Shown in pieces: positions 21,658 to 30,973 of a DNA stretch of 33,047 nt; position 1 is the first letter of the stretch; each line of letters opens with the position of its first letter. The DNA is from Ruminococcus sp. (GTDB lineage: Bacteria > Bacillota > Clostridia > Oscillospirales > Ruminococcaceae), in contig JAFVFL010000001.1 in NCBI GenBank assembly GCA_017475555.1, positions 1 to 33,047 of the forward strand, read 5' to 3'. The notes beneath the pieces are model-generated. The model worked only from the letters and a program-made list of their open reading frames with translations. It had not been told where the DNA came from and did not search any database. The position numbers and the translations under genes are program-made.

Positions 21658-24606
21658 ATGAAAACTGAAAAGAATAGAAAATTGAACAGAGAAAAGCTCA
21701 CAAGACGCAGGGGCTCGGTCCTGCTGACGGTCGTTTCAGTAATGGCGCTGCTGATAATATTCCTTTCGGCAACGCTCATACTGGCGAACGCTTCAAACAA
21801 GCGTGCTCACAGGTCGTATTCAAGCTCACAGGCTGAGTACACAGCGAGAACTGCAATAGAGAGCTTCACCACTGCTATGCAGAGAAACCCGGATATAGCC
21901 GGTGCGGTGCAGAACCTGAGCGGAACTATCTATCCGAGAGTAGTGCTCGGCGATACCTCGCTCGGTCATATCGGAACGTATGACGCAAGCGGAAGATTCC
22001 AGGATAACGGGCTTATCACAGTTGAGCCTGTTACCACGGACGCATGGGCTTACGGCGACAACGACAACGACGGCACGAATGAGTGGTATCAGGTCGATAC
22101 CGTCAAGATCACCGCACTTGTCAGAGTCGGCAAGGAGGTTCAGAGCGTCTCCGCATACATCAACAAGCTCCCGGCAAATGCGAGCCAGGGCTCAAGCGGT
22201 GCTATCAGAGGACTTCAGACGGCTGGCGGAGCGGCAACGACCACTACCGGCGGTTCGTACTCAGGTGCTCTTGCTCTCGGACTTACTACGGGCGGCGGAG
22301 ATACCTATTCGATAACCAACTCAGCAGGAGCAAGCGGATATGGTATCAGAACTGACTCCACATTCGTAAACGGAAACCTCACAACAGCTGGTCAGCTCGA
22401 CTTCCTGATGAACTATGCACAGTCGTCAAGACAGGTCATGGACTACACACAGTCTCCGCCTGTACAGAGTACTGTAATGATACCCTCCGGTATCGTTATC
22501 ACAGGAAATATGCTCGCAGCAAACCCGCTGACTATCGACGTTGAGTACAGCTCGGCTGCATTCAGCGGAAACTACACAGAGAAGGATGTTCCTTATATGT
22601 TCGTGAACGGTGCTTTCGTGAGCACCTCCACGGCAGACAGTCTTGTAAAGAACGGCAACGGCAATCCGTTCAATATGTTCCTCGGCACAATGTATGTTGA
22701 GAACGGCATGAACGCATATGCTGATATCTACATGATGGATAAGTATGAGCCGACTGAGACCTATACGCTCAGCGACGGTACAACTCTTACCCGCGGCGAC
22801 AACCAGTTATCCAGACAGGGTGCTTCACGTCTTTATGAATGGACTAACAGCGTTGCAACACAGGCAGGTGACTATGGCTTTACAACATTTGGCGGCAACA
22901 TCTTCTGCAACGGAAATCTTTCTATCACAAATAAGACAGAGGTCGATAAAGACGTATATGTTGCAGGCGACCTCATCATAAAGAACCCGAGTATCTACAA
23001 TCTTGCGGTCACAGGCAAGCTCGTAGTCGGCGGAAAGATAGTTCTTGACGGCGGCTCAAATAAGGTACCGACGGCAGGCGGCGGTATCTACTGCGACAAT
23101 GTTGTTGTATCCGGTGCAGGAAATGCCGGAAAGAGGGTAGATACGATAGTTCACCCGGCTTCGTATATCACCGGACTTATCGAGGTAAACAACGTTCAGC
23201 GTGAGTATTACGCTTACACTCCTACAGCCGACAGAAGAATACAGTATGACTGGGGTGCCGGAGAGTATCTCGACCTTTACGGAAATCCGTACGACTGGAG
23301 TCCGGCGACTGTATACTATCCGTGGAGAGAGGACTATGACGGACACTTCATCGAGCCGACCGACTTTGACGAGGCTCTGAACTGGGTAGAGCCGGGTGCA
23401 GGCTTCAGCCGTCAGTATCAGCTCCCGAATCAGTCTACTACCTATACAGCAGAGGTCGAGGTAGTTGACCTCGGTGGCGGCACATATACATTCAAAGAGA
23501 CATCAAGGAGAACAGACCTTGCTACACGCTGGTATGACCTCAACACAGGCATTTACTACGACACACCCACTCCGGTGGATACCGGCGAATACAGAACTAT
23601 CGCAGATTATGACGGAAACGACACTGGTATAGTGACAACAGACGAGTATGTTTACTGGTCTGAGGCAGACCATTCTCAGCGTATGTCAGAGTATGAGGCA
23701 ACTCACGCATTTACAGCATACAACGGAATGACGAAGCACCCGCTTTCAGATCTCGGTCTGACAGCTGCTACAGTTTATCCGTCAACAATGACAAGAGAAG
23801 CGATCTGGTTCGACAAGAATACAAATACCGAGGCTCCGGCTGCTACAAAGATAGTCAAGACCCTTAAAGAGGCTCAGTCTGATATCGGATATACGCACGG
23901 CACAGGCTTCGGCACACAGTATTACACCTCACTCCCGGCTAACGACGACGGCTCTGCAAGAACAGAGACAACTCTCGGCAACGTTTCAAACCAGGCGATC
24001 GACCTTGCAAGCGACGGTGCAGTTGTAATAAACAGAGTTGACGGCGACGTAACACTCAAGCCTACAGGCGAGTGCTGGGTAGTTCTTGACAATACTACTA
24101 TCAGCGGCGGAAGCAACCTTATAGTTGATTCAGCTCACGGCTCTGTAAACTTCCTCATCAAGGGACAGCTTTACATGGAGGGTAATGGCTCCGGAGCTAC
24201 TATCTCGAACAAGACTATCTTTGACAGGCTTCAGTCCGGTACAAAGGAAGTTCACGAGAATGACCCGCTCGGTATCGCATTCTACAGCGAGGCTGCCGGT
24301 GCAAGCATAAAGTATTACAACAACGCAACTATAATGGGTACAGCTAACTGCCCGTACCTTGACATCTTAGGCGATACAGTCGGCGGACGCTGGTCAGGAG
24401 TATCCTACTACGACAAGTCAGGAAACCTCATATTCAGCAATATGGGCGTTCACTGGATAGGCGGTGCTCTTGTAAAGAGCGTATCCTCCGGATTCAACAA
24501 CTTCGGTCTCGCATTCGTTGAGAGCGGCGGTGCCGGCGGCGGAAACAACGGTGTATTCAATACACAGCTCGGCTACTTCCAGTACTCTTACCTCGGTGCT
24601 AACTAA
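21658..24606 (+). CDS. Very large PilX-like pilus-associated surface protein
   Basis: A 982-residue protein. A basic N-terminus leads to RRRGSVLLTVVSVMALLIIFLSATLILANASN (about 16-47), a PilX/GspK-like helix: a Gly before the hydrophobic stretch, but Thr instead of Glu at +5. The helix continues as SSSQAEYTARTAIESFTTAM, as in PilX proteins. The rest is a long exported region rich in Gly, Ser, Thr and Asn with repeated beta-structure, including a segment like a polymer-forming beta-helix (DVYVAGDLIIKNPSIYNLAVTGKLVVGGKIVLDGG). There are no recognised enzymatic motifs. The start is the ATG after AAAGGGG (10-nt gap), not the ATG at 21622. It may form or decorate the pilus tip and act in adhesion, by inference from position. 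Confidence 0.7.
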   Translation: MKTEKNRKLNREKLTRRRGSVLLTVVSVMALLIIFLSATLILANASNKRAHRSYSSSQAEYTARTAIESFTTAMQRNPDIAGAVQNLSGTIYPRVVLGDTSLGHIGTYDASGRFQDNGLITVEPVTTDAWAYGDNDNDGTNEWYQVDTVKITALVRVGKEVQSVSAYINKLPANASQGSSGAIRGLQTAGGAATTTTGGSYSGALALGLTTGGGDTYSITNSAGASGYGIRTDSTFVNGNLTTAGQLDFLMNYAQSSRQVMDYTQSPPVQSTVMIPSGIVITGNMLAANPLTIDVEYSSAAFSGNYTEKDVPYMFVNGAFVSTSTADSLVKNGNGNPFNMFLGTMYVENGMNAYADIYMMDKYEPTETYTLSDGTTLTRGDNQLSRQGASRLYEWTNSVATQAGDYGFTTFGGNIFCNGNLSITNKTEVDKDVYVAGDLIIKNPSIYNLAVTGKLVVGGKIVLDGGSNKVPTAGGGIYCDNVVVSGAGNAGKRVDTIVHPASYITGLIEVNNVQREYYAYTPTADRRIQYDWGAGEYLDLYGNPYDWSPATVYYPWREDYDGHFIEPTDFDEALNWVEPGAGFSRQYQLPNQSTTYTAEVEVVDLGGGTYTFKETSRRTDLATRWYDLNTGIYYDTPTPVDTGEYRTIADYDGNDTGIVTTDEYVYWSEADHSQRMSEYEATHAFTAYNGMTKHPLSDLGLTAATVYPSTMTREAIWFDKNTNTEAPAATKIVKTLKEAQSDIGYTHGTGFGTQYYTSLPANDDGSARTETTLGNVSNQAIDLASDGAVVINRVDGDVTLKPTGECWVVLDNTTISGGSNLIVDSAHGSVNFLIKGQLYMEGNGSGATISNKTIFDRLQSGTKEVHENDPLGIAFYSEAAGASIKYYNNATIMGTANCPYLDILGDTVGGRWSGVSYYDKSGNLIFSNMGVHWIGGALVKSVSSGFNNFGLAFVESGGAGGGNNGVFNTQLGYFQYSYLGAN

Positions 24607-24618
24607 GGAGGGGATAGA

Positions 24619-25116
24619 ATGAGAAGGTCTGATAAAAAGCGTAAAAAGCTCAGGGGCATGACCCTTATGGAAATGATAATCTCACTGGCTATCTTCGCTA
24701 TCATGGGTGTTGTCCTTATCGGCGTGGGAATGCACGTTGACAGCACCACCAAGGCTACAACGGCTATGAAGGACAAAATAGCCGTTGAGACCCCCTATGC
24801 TGCGAACCGTATAAAGGAGTTCACCGACAGCAGCGGAAACACGGTCGATCTGACCTCCGCTACTGAGAATATCTCTGTTGAGCTGCCGAGCGTTTCGGGA
24901 AGCTATATACAGTTCGTGACAGAGGCTTCCGGTCAGGTCGCTACTGACGCTGCCGGAAATCCCCAATACAACACGATAACCTACTCCGACCCGACCTGCG
25001 ATATGATCGGCGACAAGTACAGCACAAAGGAGATAGTGGATGACGCTATCCCGGGCAAGGACAGCGGCGAACTGAATTTCCAGTTCATCGAGATCGAGAC
25101 CCTGCCCACTACATGA
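24619..25116 (+). CDS. Type IV prepilin-like protein (minor pilin)
   Basis: A 165-residue protein with a basic leader MRRSDKKRKKLRG cleaved before MTLMEMIISLAIFAIMGVVLIGVG. Gly13 and Glu18 fit the prepilin peptidase site, with Glu at +5 of the mature protein. The mature N-terminus carries Met rather than Phe. The C-terminal domain is short and soluble. Start ATG has AAGGAGG, 12 nt after the large PilX-like gene. It is probably a minor pilin of the tip or initiation complex. Confidence 0.85.
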   Translation: MRRSDKKRKKLRGMTLMEMIISLAIFAIMGVVLIGVGMHVDSTTKATTAMKDKIAVETPYAANRIKEFTDSSGNTVDLTSATENISVELPSVSGSYIQFVTEASGQVATDAAGNPQYNTITYSDPTCDMIGDKYSTKEIVDDAIPGKDSGELNFQFIEIETLPTT

Positions 25117-25129
25117 CAGGAGGGCGGAT

Positions 25130-26167
25130 ATGGAAAATATGGACAACTTAAAAGAGCTGCGGCAGGAGAAAAAGTCCAGACTGAAGGGCTTTACGCTCAT
25201 GGAGCTCATCATCGTCATGGCGGTGTTCTCAATACTGCTCGTGGGCGTTCTCCAGCTCGTTGACCCGGTTAATACTATCTTCCGCTCGGCTTCTGTCTCT
25301 GAAAAGACCTATTCAATGTCCAACAACATTGATGTCTACCTCAAGAGCAAGCTTGAGTATGCGGAGGGCTGCTGGATATACACCAGCGACCAGATGTCCG
25401 GAACGAGTGAGGCTGACCTTGCAGCTATTGCGGAAAGCTACCGCAATCATCTGTTTGCCAACATGGTGACCTACGATTCAAGCGTATCAGCGGCTACCGA
25501 GGCAAAGTTCAATATGTATATCATGCGGCTCGTGAATACACCGGGCGGCACTATCCCGCAGGGGCAGATAACGCTGAGGACTATCGCAGATCACGGTGCA
25601 AGCTCCGCTATCTCCGATACGGATATCCCGGCAGAGGTAGCCCAGCTCAACACTGCATACTTCGACCCGAACGTGTCTGATTCACAGTACAACATAAGCT
25701 ACGCACTGGGCAATTCGTCTATCATGGTACCGAATACAGGAATGGCAGATGCCTACAGCTTCAAGGCTCTTCAGGCAGACTACGATGATTCAGCTATCTC
25801 CATGACCAGCTTCACCGATCTTACGGTGACAGTTGCGATAGAGAAGGCACTTACTTCATCTGAGATCTCTGCCGGTCTCCACACAAACGGTATCTATTCC
25901 TACGTTGACGGCGGCGGAAACACCGTAAGCTACAGGGCGTTCAAGAACCCCTGCTCACTGTCAGTTTGCAGCATACCGCTCATGAACATCAGCTTCAACA
26001 ACGGCTATGCGAACGCTCATTACTTCAATGAGGGCGGAACGATAAAGATAACCGACGGAATACAGAAGAGTGCGATATCTGCGTTTGATTTCTCAAACAC
26101 CTACGCTACTCCCGATTTCACAAGCGATATCTATTTCTTCTTCTCCTATGCAGACGAGATAAGCTAA
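25130..26167 (+). CDS. Type IV prepilin-like protein (large minor pilin)
   Basis: A 345-residue protein. Leader MENMDNLKELRQEKKSRLKG ends at Gly20, followed by FTLMELIIVMAVFSILLVGVLQLV with Glu25 at +5, a standard prepilin site. The mature protein is long for a pilin (about 325 residues) and beta-rich, consistent with a minor pilin or PilW-like tip component. Start ATG has AGGAGGG, 13 nt after the previous gene. It is the last gene of the operon before a bidirectional terminator. Confidence 0.85.
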   Translation: MENMDNLKELRQEKKSRLKGFTLMELIIVMAVFSILLVGVLQLVDPVNTIFRSASVSEKTYSMSNNIDVYLKSKLEYAEGCWIYTSDQMSGTSEADLAAIAESYRNHLFANMVTYDSSVSAATEAKFNMYIMRLVNTPGGTIPQGQITLRTIADHGASSAISDTDIPAEVAQLNTAYFDPNVSDSQYNISYALGNSSIMVPNTGMADAYSFKALQADYDDSAISMTSFTDLTVTVAIEKALTSSEISAGLHTNGIYSYVDGGGNTVSYRAFKNPCSLSVCSIPLMNISFNNGYANAHYFNEGGTIKITDGIQKSAISAFDFSNTYATPDFTSDIYFFFSYADEIS

Positions 26168-26177
26168 GCAATAAAAA

Positions 26178-26216
26178 ACAGGCAGCAGTTATAGGCTGCT
26201 GCCTGTAAATTTTTTC
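26178..26216. terminator. Bidirectional terminator between converging pilus genes
   Basis: ACAGGCAGCAG (26178-26188) pairs with CTGCTGCCTGT (26196-26206). The plus strand continues AAATTTTTT and the minus strand has a T run. It ends both the pilC operon and pilD. Confidence 0.92.
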
Positions 26217-26227
26217 GCATTATGGAT

Positions 26228-27097
26228 TCAGACCTGAGTTTTATCGGCAAGCATTCCAAGATACCACTGTGCTATCTGATTGCCCCACAGTGCTCCGGCG
26301 GCAATGCCTACCGCAAGCCCAGGGCCGAACGGAAGGAGCGATCTTCCGGTAACTCTCTTGACGATCAGTCCCATAAGTGCGGCAATGATTATACCAAAGA
26401 ATGCCGAAACGATAACAGCGTGTGTTCCGAGCAGAGCTCCGGCGGCAAGCATGAGTGCGGTGTCCCCCTGTTCAATTGCACGGAAGTCCTCGCCGAACTT
26501 CTTCCTTATGAAGATGCGGCTGACCTCTCCTATTATAAAGAACGGGACGCTTATGACAAGTGCTCCGATTATCCGGTGCTTCAGCTCAACAGTATCTGTG
26601 AAGATCGCAGCAGGGACGGCGAGCAGGAAGATGATACCCACGAGTATCATATCTATCTCCATTGTATCCCAGTCCATGAAGCCAATGATTATGAGCAGTG
26701 ACATCAGAATGCAGGTTATTATGGCTCCGGCATTTATGTCGAGCACCATGAAGGTGATGACGTAGAGAATGCCATTGAGGCTCTCGACTATCGGGTAGCG
26801 GGGCGATATCTTAGCACCGCAGCTGTGACATTTTCCCCGGAGTGCGAGCCAGCTGAATACAGGTATCAGGTCTATCGGGCGTATTTTGGCACCGCAGGTC
26901 ATGCAGTGCGAAGCCTTTTCCTTTTCCTCGTCACTCTTGCCGATACCGAGAATGGATTCCCCGGCAGGGAGGCGGAGTATCACGACATTGAGGAAGCTTC
27001 CGATACAGATACCGAAGATGAATACGATGGTCAGAAACATGATCTTGAATGGCAGCTCCATAAACGGGTCATGGAGCATATTTTCAAAGCCGGTCAT
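26228..27097 (-). CDS. pilD: Prepilin peptidase/N-methyltransferase PilD
   Basis: A 289-residue polytopic membrane aspartic protease that cleaves prepilin leaders and methylates the new N-terminus. It has the cytoplasmic tetracysteine domain (C65-x2-C68 and C90-x2-C93), the first catalytic Asp in FMDWDTMEID (about 142) and the second in EQGDTALMLAAGALLG (Asp212). The usual GxGD here reads ExQGD-like (IEQGD), with the first Gly replaced. ATG is preceded by AGGAGGG eight bases upstream. It lies opposite to the pilus genes whose products it processes, with its own promoter. Confidence 0.92.
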   Translation of the reverse strand: MTGFENMLHDPFMELPFKIMFLTIVFIFGICIGSFLNVVILRLPAGESILGIGKSDEEKEKASHCMTCGAKIRPIDLIPVFSWLALRGKCHSCGAKISPRYPIVESLNGILYVITFMVLDINAGAIITCILMSLLIIIGFMDWDTMEIDMILVGIIFLLAVPAAIFTDTVELKHRIIGALVISVPFFIIGEVSRIFIRKKFGEDFRAIEQGDTALMLAAGALLGTHAVIVSAFFGIIIAALMGLIVKRVTGRSLLPFGPGLAVGIAAGALWGNQIAQWYLGMLADKTQV

Positions 27098-27138
27098 GGT
27101 TTGAGCCCTCCTTTTTATTAGTTTTTGTACATAAATAT

Positions 27139-27166
27139 ATTATAACATATTTTATGGAAATTTCAA
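27139..27166 (-). promoter_or_regulatory. Promoter of pilD
   Basis: On the minus strand, TTGAAA (27161-27166), 16 nt, TATAAT (27139-27144), about 40 nt before the pilD ATG. Confidence 0.7.
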
Positions 27167-27167
27167 G

Positions 27168-27173
27168 TATAAT
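27168..27173 (+). promoter_or_regulatory. Possible -10 box for pilB-pilT
   Basis: A perfect TATAAT about 100 nt before the pilB ATG. It has no good -35 at 16-18 nt, so an activator or another start may be involved. It overlaps the divergent pilD promoter region. Confidence 0.35.
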
Positions 27174-27270
27174 TTGTGTAATGCAGGAAATTCCGCAGGA
27201 GTGATGATTATTTTCAGTAGTGGTCACTGCGGGGTATCAGGCAGAGGCACGGAAATAGCGGAGGTAATAT

Positions 27271-28959
27271 ATGAGAAACGAGAGAATCGGTGACTACTTA
27301 GTCAGTCAGGGACTTCTGACAGAGGATCAGTTAAGGATCGCTCTTGAAAAGCAGAAGGAGGCAGGCTCGGGAAAGAAGTTCGGCGACGTTGTTGCAGAGC
27401 TGGGCTTTATGAACGAGGTCAAGTTCACACAGGCTCTTTCAAACAAGCTGAACGTTCAGTACGTTGATCTGGACAACTATGAGATAGACTCGTCAGCTGT
27501 TGAAAAGATCCCGGAGGCACTTGCAAGAAAGCATACCGTTATAGCGATAGCGATAACCGGAAAGAGACTTACAGTCGCAACGAACGACCCGGTAAACTTC
27601 ATCGTGCTTGAGGATATCAAGGTATCAACAGGTATGGATACCCGTCCGGTGCTTGCGACACTGTCCTCGATCAACAAGGCTATCAACAAGTATTACAATA
27701 TGCAGTCCATCGACGATATCCAGGCTGGTCTGGAGCAGATGGGCGGCGACCTCGGCGGCCCGATGGAGGACGACGCTGAGTCCAAGGAGCGTGTTGAGAA
27801 CGCACCTATCGTTAAGCTCGCTACCACTATCGTTGAGAACTCCTACAGAGCGGACGCAACCGATATCCATATAGAGCCGTTCGAGAAGTATACAAGAATA
27901 CGTATCCGTGTAAACGGCGACCTTATCGAGCTTATGAACATCTCAAGTGCGGTGCACAGTGCACTTACGACACGTATGAAGCTCATCAGCGGAATGAACA
28001 TCGCCGAGAAGAGAATACCGCAGGACGGCCGTTTCACACAGGTCGTTGACGGCACAACGCTCGACGTCCGTGTTTCCTCGCTTCCTATGGTACACGGCGA
28101 GAAAATAGTTATCCGTATCCTTTCCACAGGACAGATCGCACTGAGAAAGATAACCGACCTCGGAATGAGCGAGTACAACTACCAGCTCTTCGAGTCGATG
28201 CTCCGTGTTCCTCACGGCGTTATCCTCGTTACAGGCCCTACCGGTTCCGGTAAGACCACTACCCTTTACGCTGCACTCGGCGAGATAGCCAAGCCGCACG
28301 TAAACGTCGTTACTGTTGAGGACCCTGTCGAGAAGGCTATCGACGGTATCAATCAGTGTCAGGTAAACCAGAAAGCCGGCATGACCTTTGCCGCAGCTCT
28401 TCGTTCTATCCTCCGTCAGGACCCGGATATAGTCATGATAGGAGAGATGCGTGATACCGAGACTGCTGATATCGGTATCCGTGCCGCTATCACCGGACAC
28501 CTTGTTCTTTCCACACTTCATACCAACGACGCAGCTTCGACTGTTGTACGTCTTGTTGATATGGGCGTTGCTCCGTACATGGTAGCGACCTCACTCATCG
28601 GCGTTATAGCACAGCGACTTGTCAAGAGACTCTGCCCGGAGTGCAAGAAGGCAAGGCTCTCAACTCCGGAGGAGGACGAGCTTATGGGAATTGCCGGTCA
28701 GGGCCCGATAGAGATATACGAGCCGGGCGGCTGCACTGCGTGCAACAACACAGGCTACAGAGGCAGAACTGCTATCCACGAGATAATCCACTGTACCGCA
28801 AAGGTATCGCAGATCATCGCTGCGGGCGGCGGCAAGGAGGATATCGAGAAGGCTGCGAAGGCAAATGGTACAAAGCTGCTTCGTGACAATGCGGCAGAGC
28901 TTGTAAAGCAGGGCATTTCCTCAATTGATGAGCTTGTAAGAACAACATTCACCGTATAA
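27271..28959 (+). CDS. pilB: Type IV pilus assembly ATPase PilB
   Basis: A 562-residue hexameric extension motor of the GspE/PilB family. An N-terminal MshEN-type domain (MRNERIGDYLVSQGLLTEDQLRIAL) of the sort that can bind c-di-GMP or PilM occupies about 1-145. The core has Walker A GPTGSGKTTTL at about 322-332, an Asp box and Walker B near DPDIVMIGEMRD, the His box GHLVLSTLHTNDA, and a zinc tetracysteine (CPEC with CTAC) near 455-495. Length is normal. Start ATG has GGAGGT. It is followed after 22 nt by pilT. Confidence 0.95.
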   Translation: MRNERIGDYLVSQGLLTEDQLRIALEKQKEAGSGKKFGDVVAELGFMNEVKFTQALSNKLNVQYVDLDNYEIDSSAVEKIPEALARKHTVIAIAITGKRLTVATNDPVNFIVLEDIKVSTGMDTRPVLATLSSINKAINKYYNMQSIDDIQAGLEQMGGDLGGPMEDDAESKERVENAPIVKLATTIVENSYRADATDIHIEPFEKYTRIRIRVNGDLIELMNISSAVHSALTTRMKLISGMNIAEKRIPQDGRFTQVVDGTTLDVRVSSLPMVHGEKIVIRILSTGQIALRKITDLGMSEYNYQLFESMLRVPHGVILVTGPTGSGKTTTLYAALGEIAKPHVNVVTVEDPVEKAIDGINQCQVNQKAGMTFAAALRSILRQDPDIVMIGEMRDTETADIGIRAAITGHLVLSTLHTNDAASTVVRLVDMGVAPYMVATSLIGVIAQRLVKRLCPECKKARLSTPEEDELMGIAGQGPIEIYEPGGCTACNNTGYRGRTAIHEIIHCTAKVSQIIAAGGGKEDIEKAAKANGTKLLRDNAAELVKQGISSIDELVRTTFTV

Positions 28960-28981
28960 GAGATAGAGGGAGGAAACGAAA

Positions 28982-30097
28982 ATGGGCATAATCAACATTC
29001 ACCGCATTCTTGACGAGGTAAGACTGCTCGGCTGTTCTGACCTTCATTTCACAAACGCTATCGCACCGGTAGTCCGCCTCAACGGTACTCTCAGAACGAT
29101 GAGAAGCCAGTATCCGGAGATGGACGAGGAGGAGATACTCGATATCGTCAACCAGATGACGAATGACGCACAGCAGACGAGCGTCAACAACCACCACGAT
29201 ACAGACTTTTCTTTCCAGACCAAGAGCGGCTACCGTCACCGTGTCAACGTGTACTTCCAGAAGGGCAAGCCGGCTATAGCTATCCGTCTGCTCAGAAACG
29301 ATATCCCGACACTTGAGGATCTCGGACTTCCGCCGATACTTGCGGATTTTGCGATGAGACCCCGTGGACTTGTGCTTGTTACAGGCCCTACCGGTTCAGG
29401 TAAGTCAACAACGCTTGCGGGCATGATAGACTTCGTAAACCTCAACCGCTCGGCACACATCATCACAGTTGAGGACCCGATAGAGTACGTTCACGACCAC
29501 AAGAGATGTATGGTGAACCAGAGAGAGATCGGCGATGACGTTCCGGACTTCGCACTCGCCCTCAGAGCAGCCCTCCGTGAGGACCCTGATGTAATCCTCG
29601 TAGGAGAGATGCGTGACTTTGAGACGATTCAGGCGGCAGTAACCGCAGCCGAGACCGGACACCTTGTTATGTCAACTCTGCATACGACCTCCGCAGCAGA
29701 TACTATCAACCGTATCATCGACGTTTATCCTGAGCACCAGCAGCAGCAGATCAGAACACAGCTTGCGAACAACCTTGTCGGCGTAATCTCGCAGACCCTT
29801 ATCCCGAAGAAGGACGGCACAGGACGAGTTGCGGTCATGGAGATACTTAACGTTACCGACGCTATTTCGGCAATGATACGTGATAACAAGATCCACCTTA
29901 TCCAGTCGGCTATACAGACAGGAAAGCAGCAGGGCATGATGTCGCTCGACCAGGAGCTTGCAAGGCTCACAGCGAAGAACGTTATCAATGAGATCGACGC
30001 ACTTGAAAAGTGCCAGGACAAGCAGGAATTCTATCGTTTCCTTGCACAGATGGGCGGCACACCTCAGGGCGGCATGAACTCCGGAGTAGTGCAGTAA
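28982..30097 (+). CDS. pilT: Type IV pilus retraction ATPase PilT
   Basis: A 371-residue hexameric retraction motor. It has the N-terminal PAS-like region (INIHRILDEVRLLGCSDLHFTNAIAPVVRLNG), Walker A GPTGSGKSTTL near 135-145, Walker B with EDPDVILVGEMRDFET, the His box GHLVMSTLHTTSA and a C-terminal AIRNGK-like region. Presence of both PilB and PilT implies dynamic, retractable pili. ATG is preceded by GGGAGG in an operon with pilB. Confidence 0.95.
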   Translation: MGIINIHRILDEVRLLGCSDLHFTNAIAPVVRLNGTLRTMRSQYPEMDEEEILDIVNQMTNDAQQTSVNNHHDTDFSFQTKSGYRHRVNVYFQKGKPAIAIRLLRNDIPTLEDLGLPPILADFAMRPRGLVLVTGPTGSGKSTTLAGMIDFVNLNRSAHIITVEDPIEYVHDHKRCMVNQREIGDDVPDFALALRAALREDPDVILVGEMRDFETIQAAVTAAETGHLVMSTLHTTSAADTINRIIDVYPEHQQQQIRTQLANNLVGVISQTLIPKKDGTGRVAVMEILNVTDAISAMIRDNKIHLIQSAIQTGKQQGMMSLDQELARLTAKNVINEIDALEKCQDKQEFYRFLAQMGGTPQGGMNSGVVQ

Positions 30098-30229
30098 GGG
30101 TTTATTGTTAAAAGAAACGTATTATTCACAGAATGTTGTGCAGTTTGACGAAAAAACCGACAAAAAAGTGCGGTTTTGATTACTGAATGTAAAATCGAAA
30201 AAAATCGTGAAAAATTTTTCGAGAAAGTA

Positions 30230-30258
30230 TTGACAAATTGTGAATAGCGTGATATACT
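30230..30258 (+). promoter_or_regulatory. Promoter of the major pilin gene
   Basis: TTGACA (30230-30235), 17 nt, TATACT (30253-30258). The predicted start is near 30265, leaving a leader of about 125 nt. Confidence 0.8.
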
Positions 30259-30264
30259 ATAATC

Positions 30265-30390
30265 ACGGAAAGGGAAAGGGAGAAGCCCAGAGAGAGTAAG
30301 CCGGGAGACAAAGACCCGGGCTGAAAATCTGGATCAACCAGAACCGAAATCAGTGCGAAAGCACAAAATTTATAAAGGAGGTTTTCTATC
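30265..30390 (+). promoter_or_regulatory. Structured 5' leader of the major pilin mRNA
   Basis: The untranslated leader contains alternative stems: AGCCC (30284-30288) with GGGCT (30318-30322), or CCGGG (30301-30305) with CCCGG (30315-30319), which are mutually exclusive. These are followed by TCTGG/CCAGA (30328-30342) and a GNRA hairpin GTGC-GAAA-GCAC (30353-30364), ten bases before the AAAGGAGG. The arrangement could control mRNA stability or translation. I do not recognise a known riboswitch class, including the c-di-GMP ones. Confidence 0.4.
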
Positions 30391-30882
30391 ATGAAAACTA
30401 CAAAGAAAGGTTTTACACTCATTGAGCTCATCGTTGTTATCGCTATCATCGGTGTTCTCGCAGCAATCCTCGTTCCTTCAATGCTCGGCTACGTAAGAAA
30501 GTCCAAGATCTCTTCTGCTAACAGCACAGCAAGCTCGATCTACAAGGCTATCAACTCAGCTATCACTGAGATCGATGAGGCTGGCGGAGATATCGGCGGT
30601 ACTGTAACTATTAGCTACAGCAACGGTTCATGGACTGACTTCTCACCTTCAGCTAACAACTTCGGAAGCAAGGTTGAGAACTTCTTCAAGGATATATCCA
30701 AGGTTGACGGAGACATCAAGGCTCGTGTTGAGGACGGTTCTTGCATCGCAGTAGCTGTTGAGACAGATGCTACTTACACAGGCACATATCCTTCAGGCGT
30801 AGTTACTTCTGAGACATACACAACCTATAAGGGCAATGCAGACCTTGCTCTTGAGGCTGCTATCTCAGTTTACAACGCATAA
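30391..30882 (+). CDS. pilA: Major type IV pilin PilA
   Basis: A 163-residue prepilin: MKTTKKG cleaved before FTLIELIVVIAIIGVLAAILVPSMLGYVRKSKISSANSTASSIYKAINSAI, the standard type IVa N-terminal helix with Glu12 at +5. The C-terminal domain is short, acidic and polar with two aromatic-rich strands. The own strong promoter, long leader and terminator, and codon use biased to frequent codons, point to high expression and hence the major subunit. Similar pilins in ruminococci bind cellulose (established for R. albus); that role is not shown for this one. Confidence 0.92.
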   Translation: MKTTKKGFTLIELIVVIAIIGVLAAILVPSMLGYVRKSKISSANSTASSIYKAINSAITEIDEAGGDIGGTVTISYSNGSWTDFSPSANNFGSKVENFFKDISKVDGDIKARVEDGSCIAVAVETDATYTGTYPSGVVTSETYTTYKGNADLALEAAISVYNA

Positions 30883-30920
30883 TTGAGCTTAGTAAAACCT
30901 AAGAACGATTGATCAAAACA

Positions 30921-30960
30921 GACCCTCTTTCCTCTCCGGAAGAAAGAGGGTCGAGTTTTC
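30921..30960 (+). terminator. Terminator of the major pilin gene
   Basis: GACCCTCTTTC (30921-30931) pairs with GAAAGAGGGTC (30942-30952), followed by GAGTTTTC. It is a strong stem with a modest T run, so some read-through into the protease gene is possible. Confidence 0.8.
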
Positions 30961-30973
30961 GGCAGAGGTCAGA

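Noticed and set aside
30153..30177. AAAACCG/CGGTTTT stem after pilT as a terminator
   Set aside because: The stem is short with an 11-nt loop and a weak T run, so I did not annotate it, although it may act as a partial terminator.
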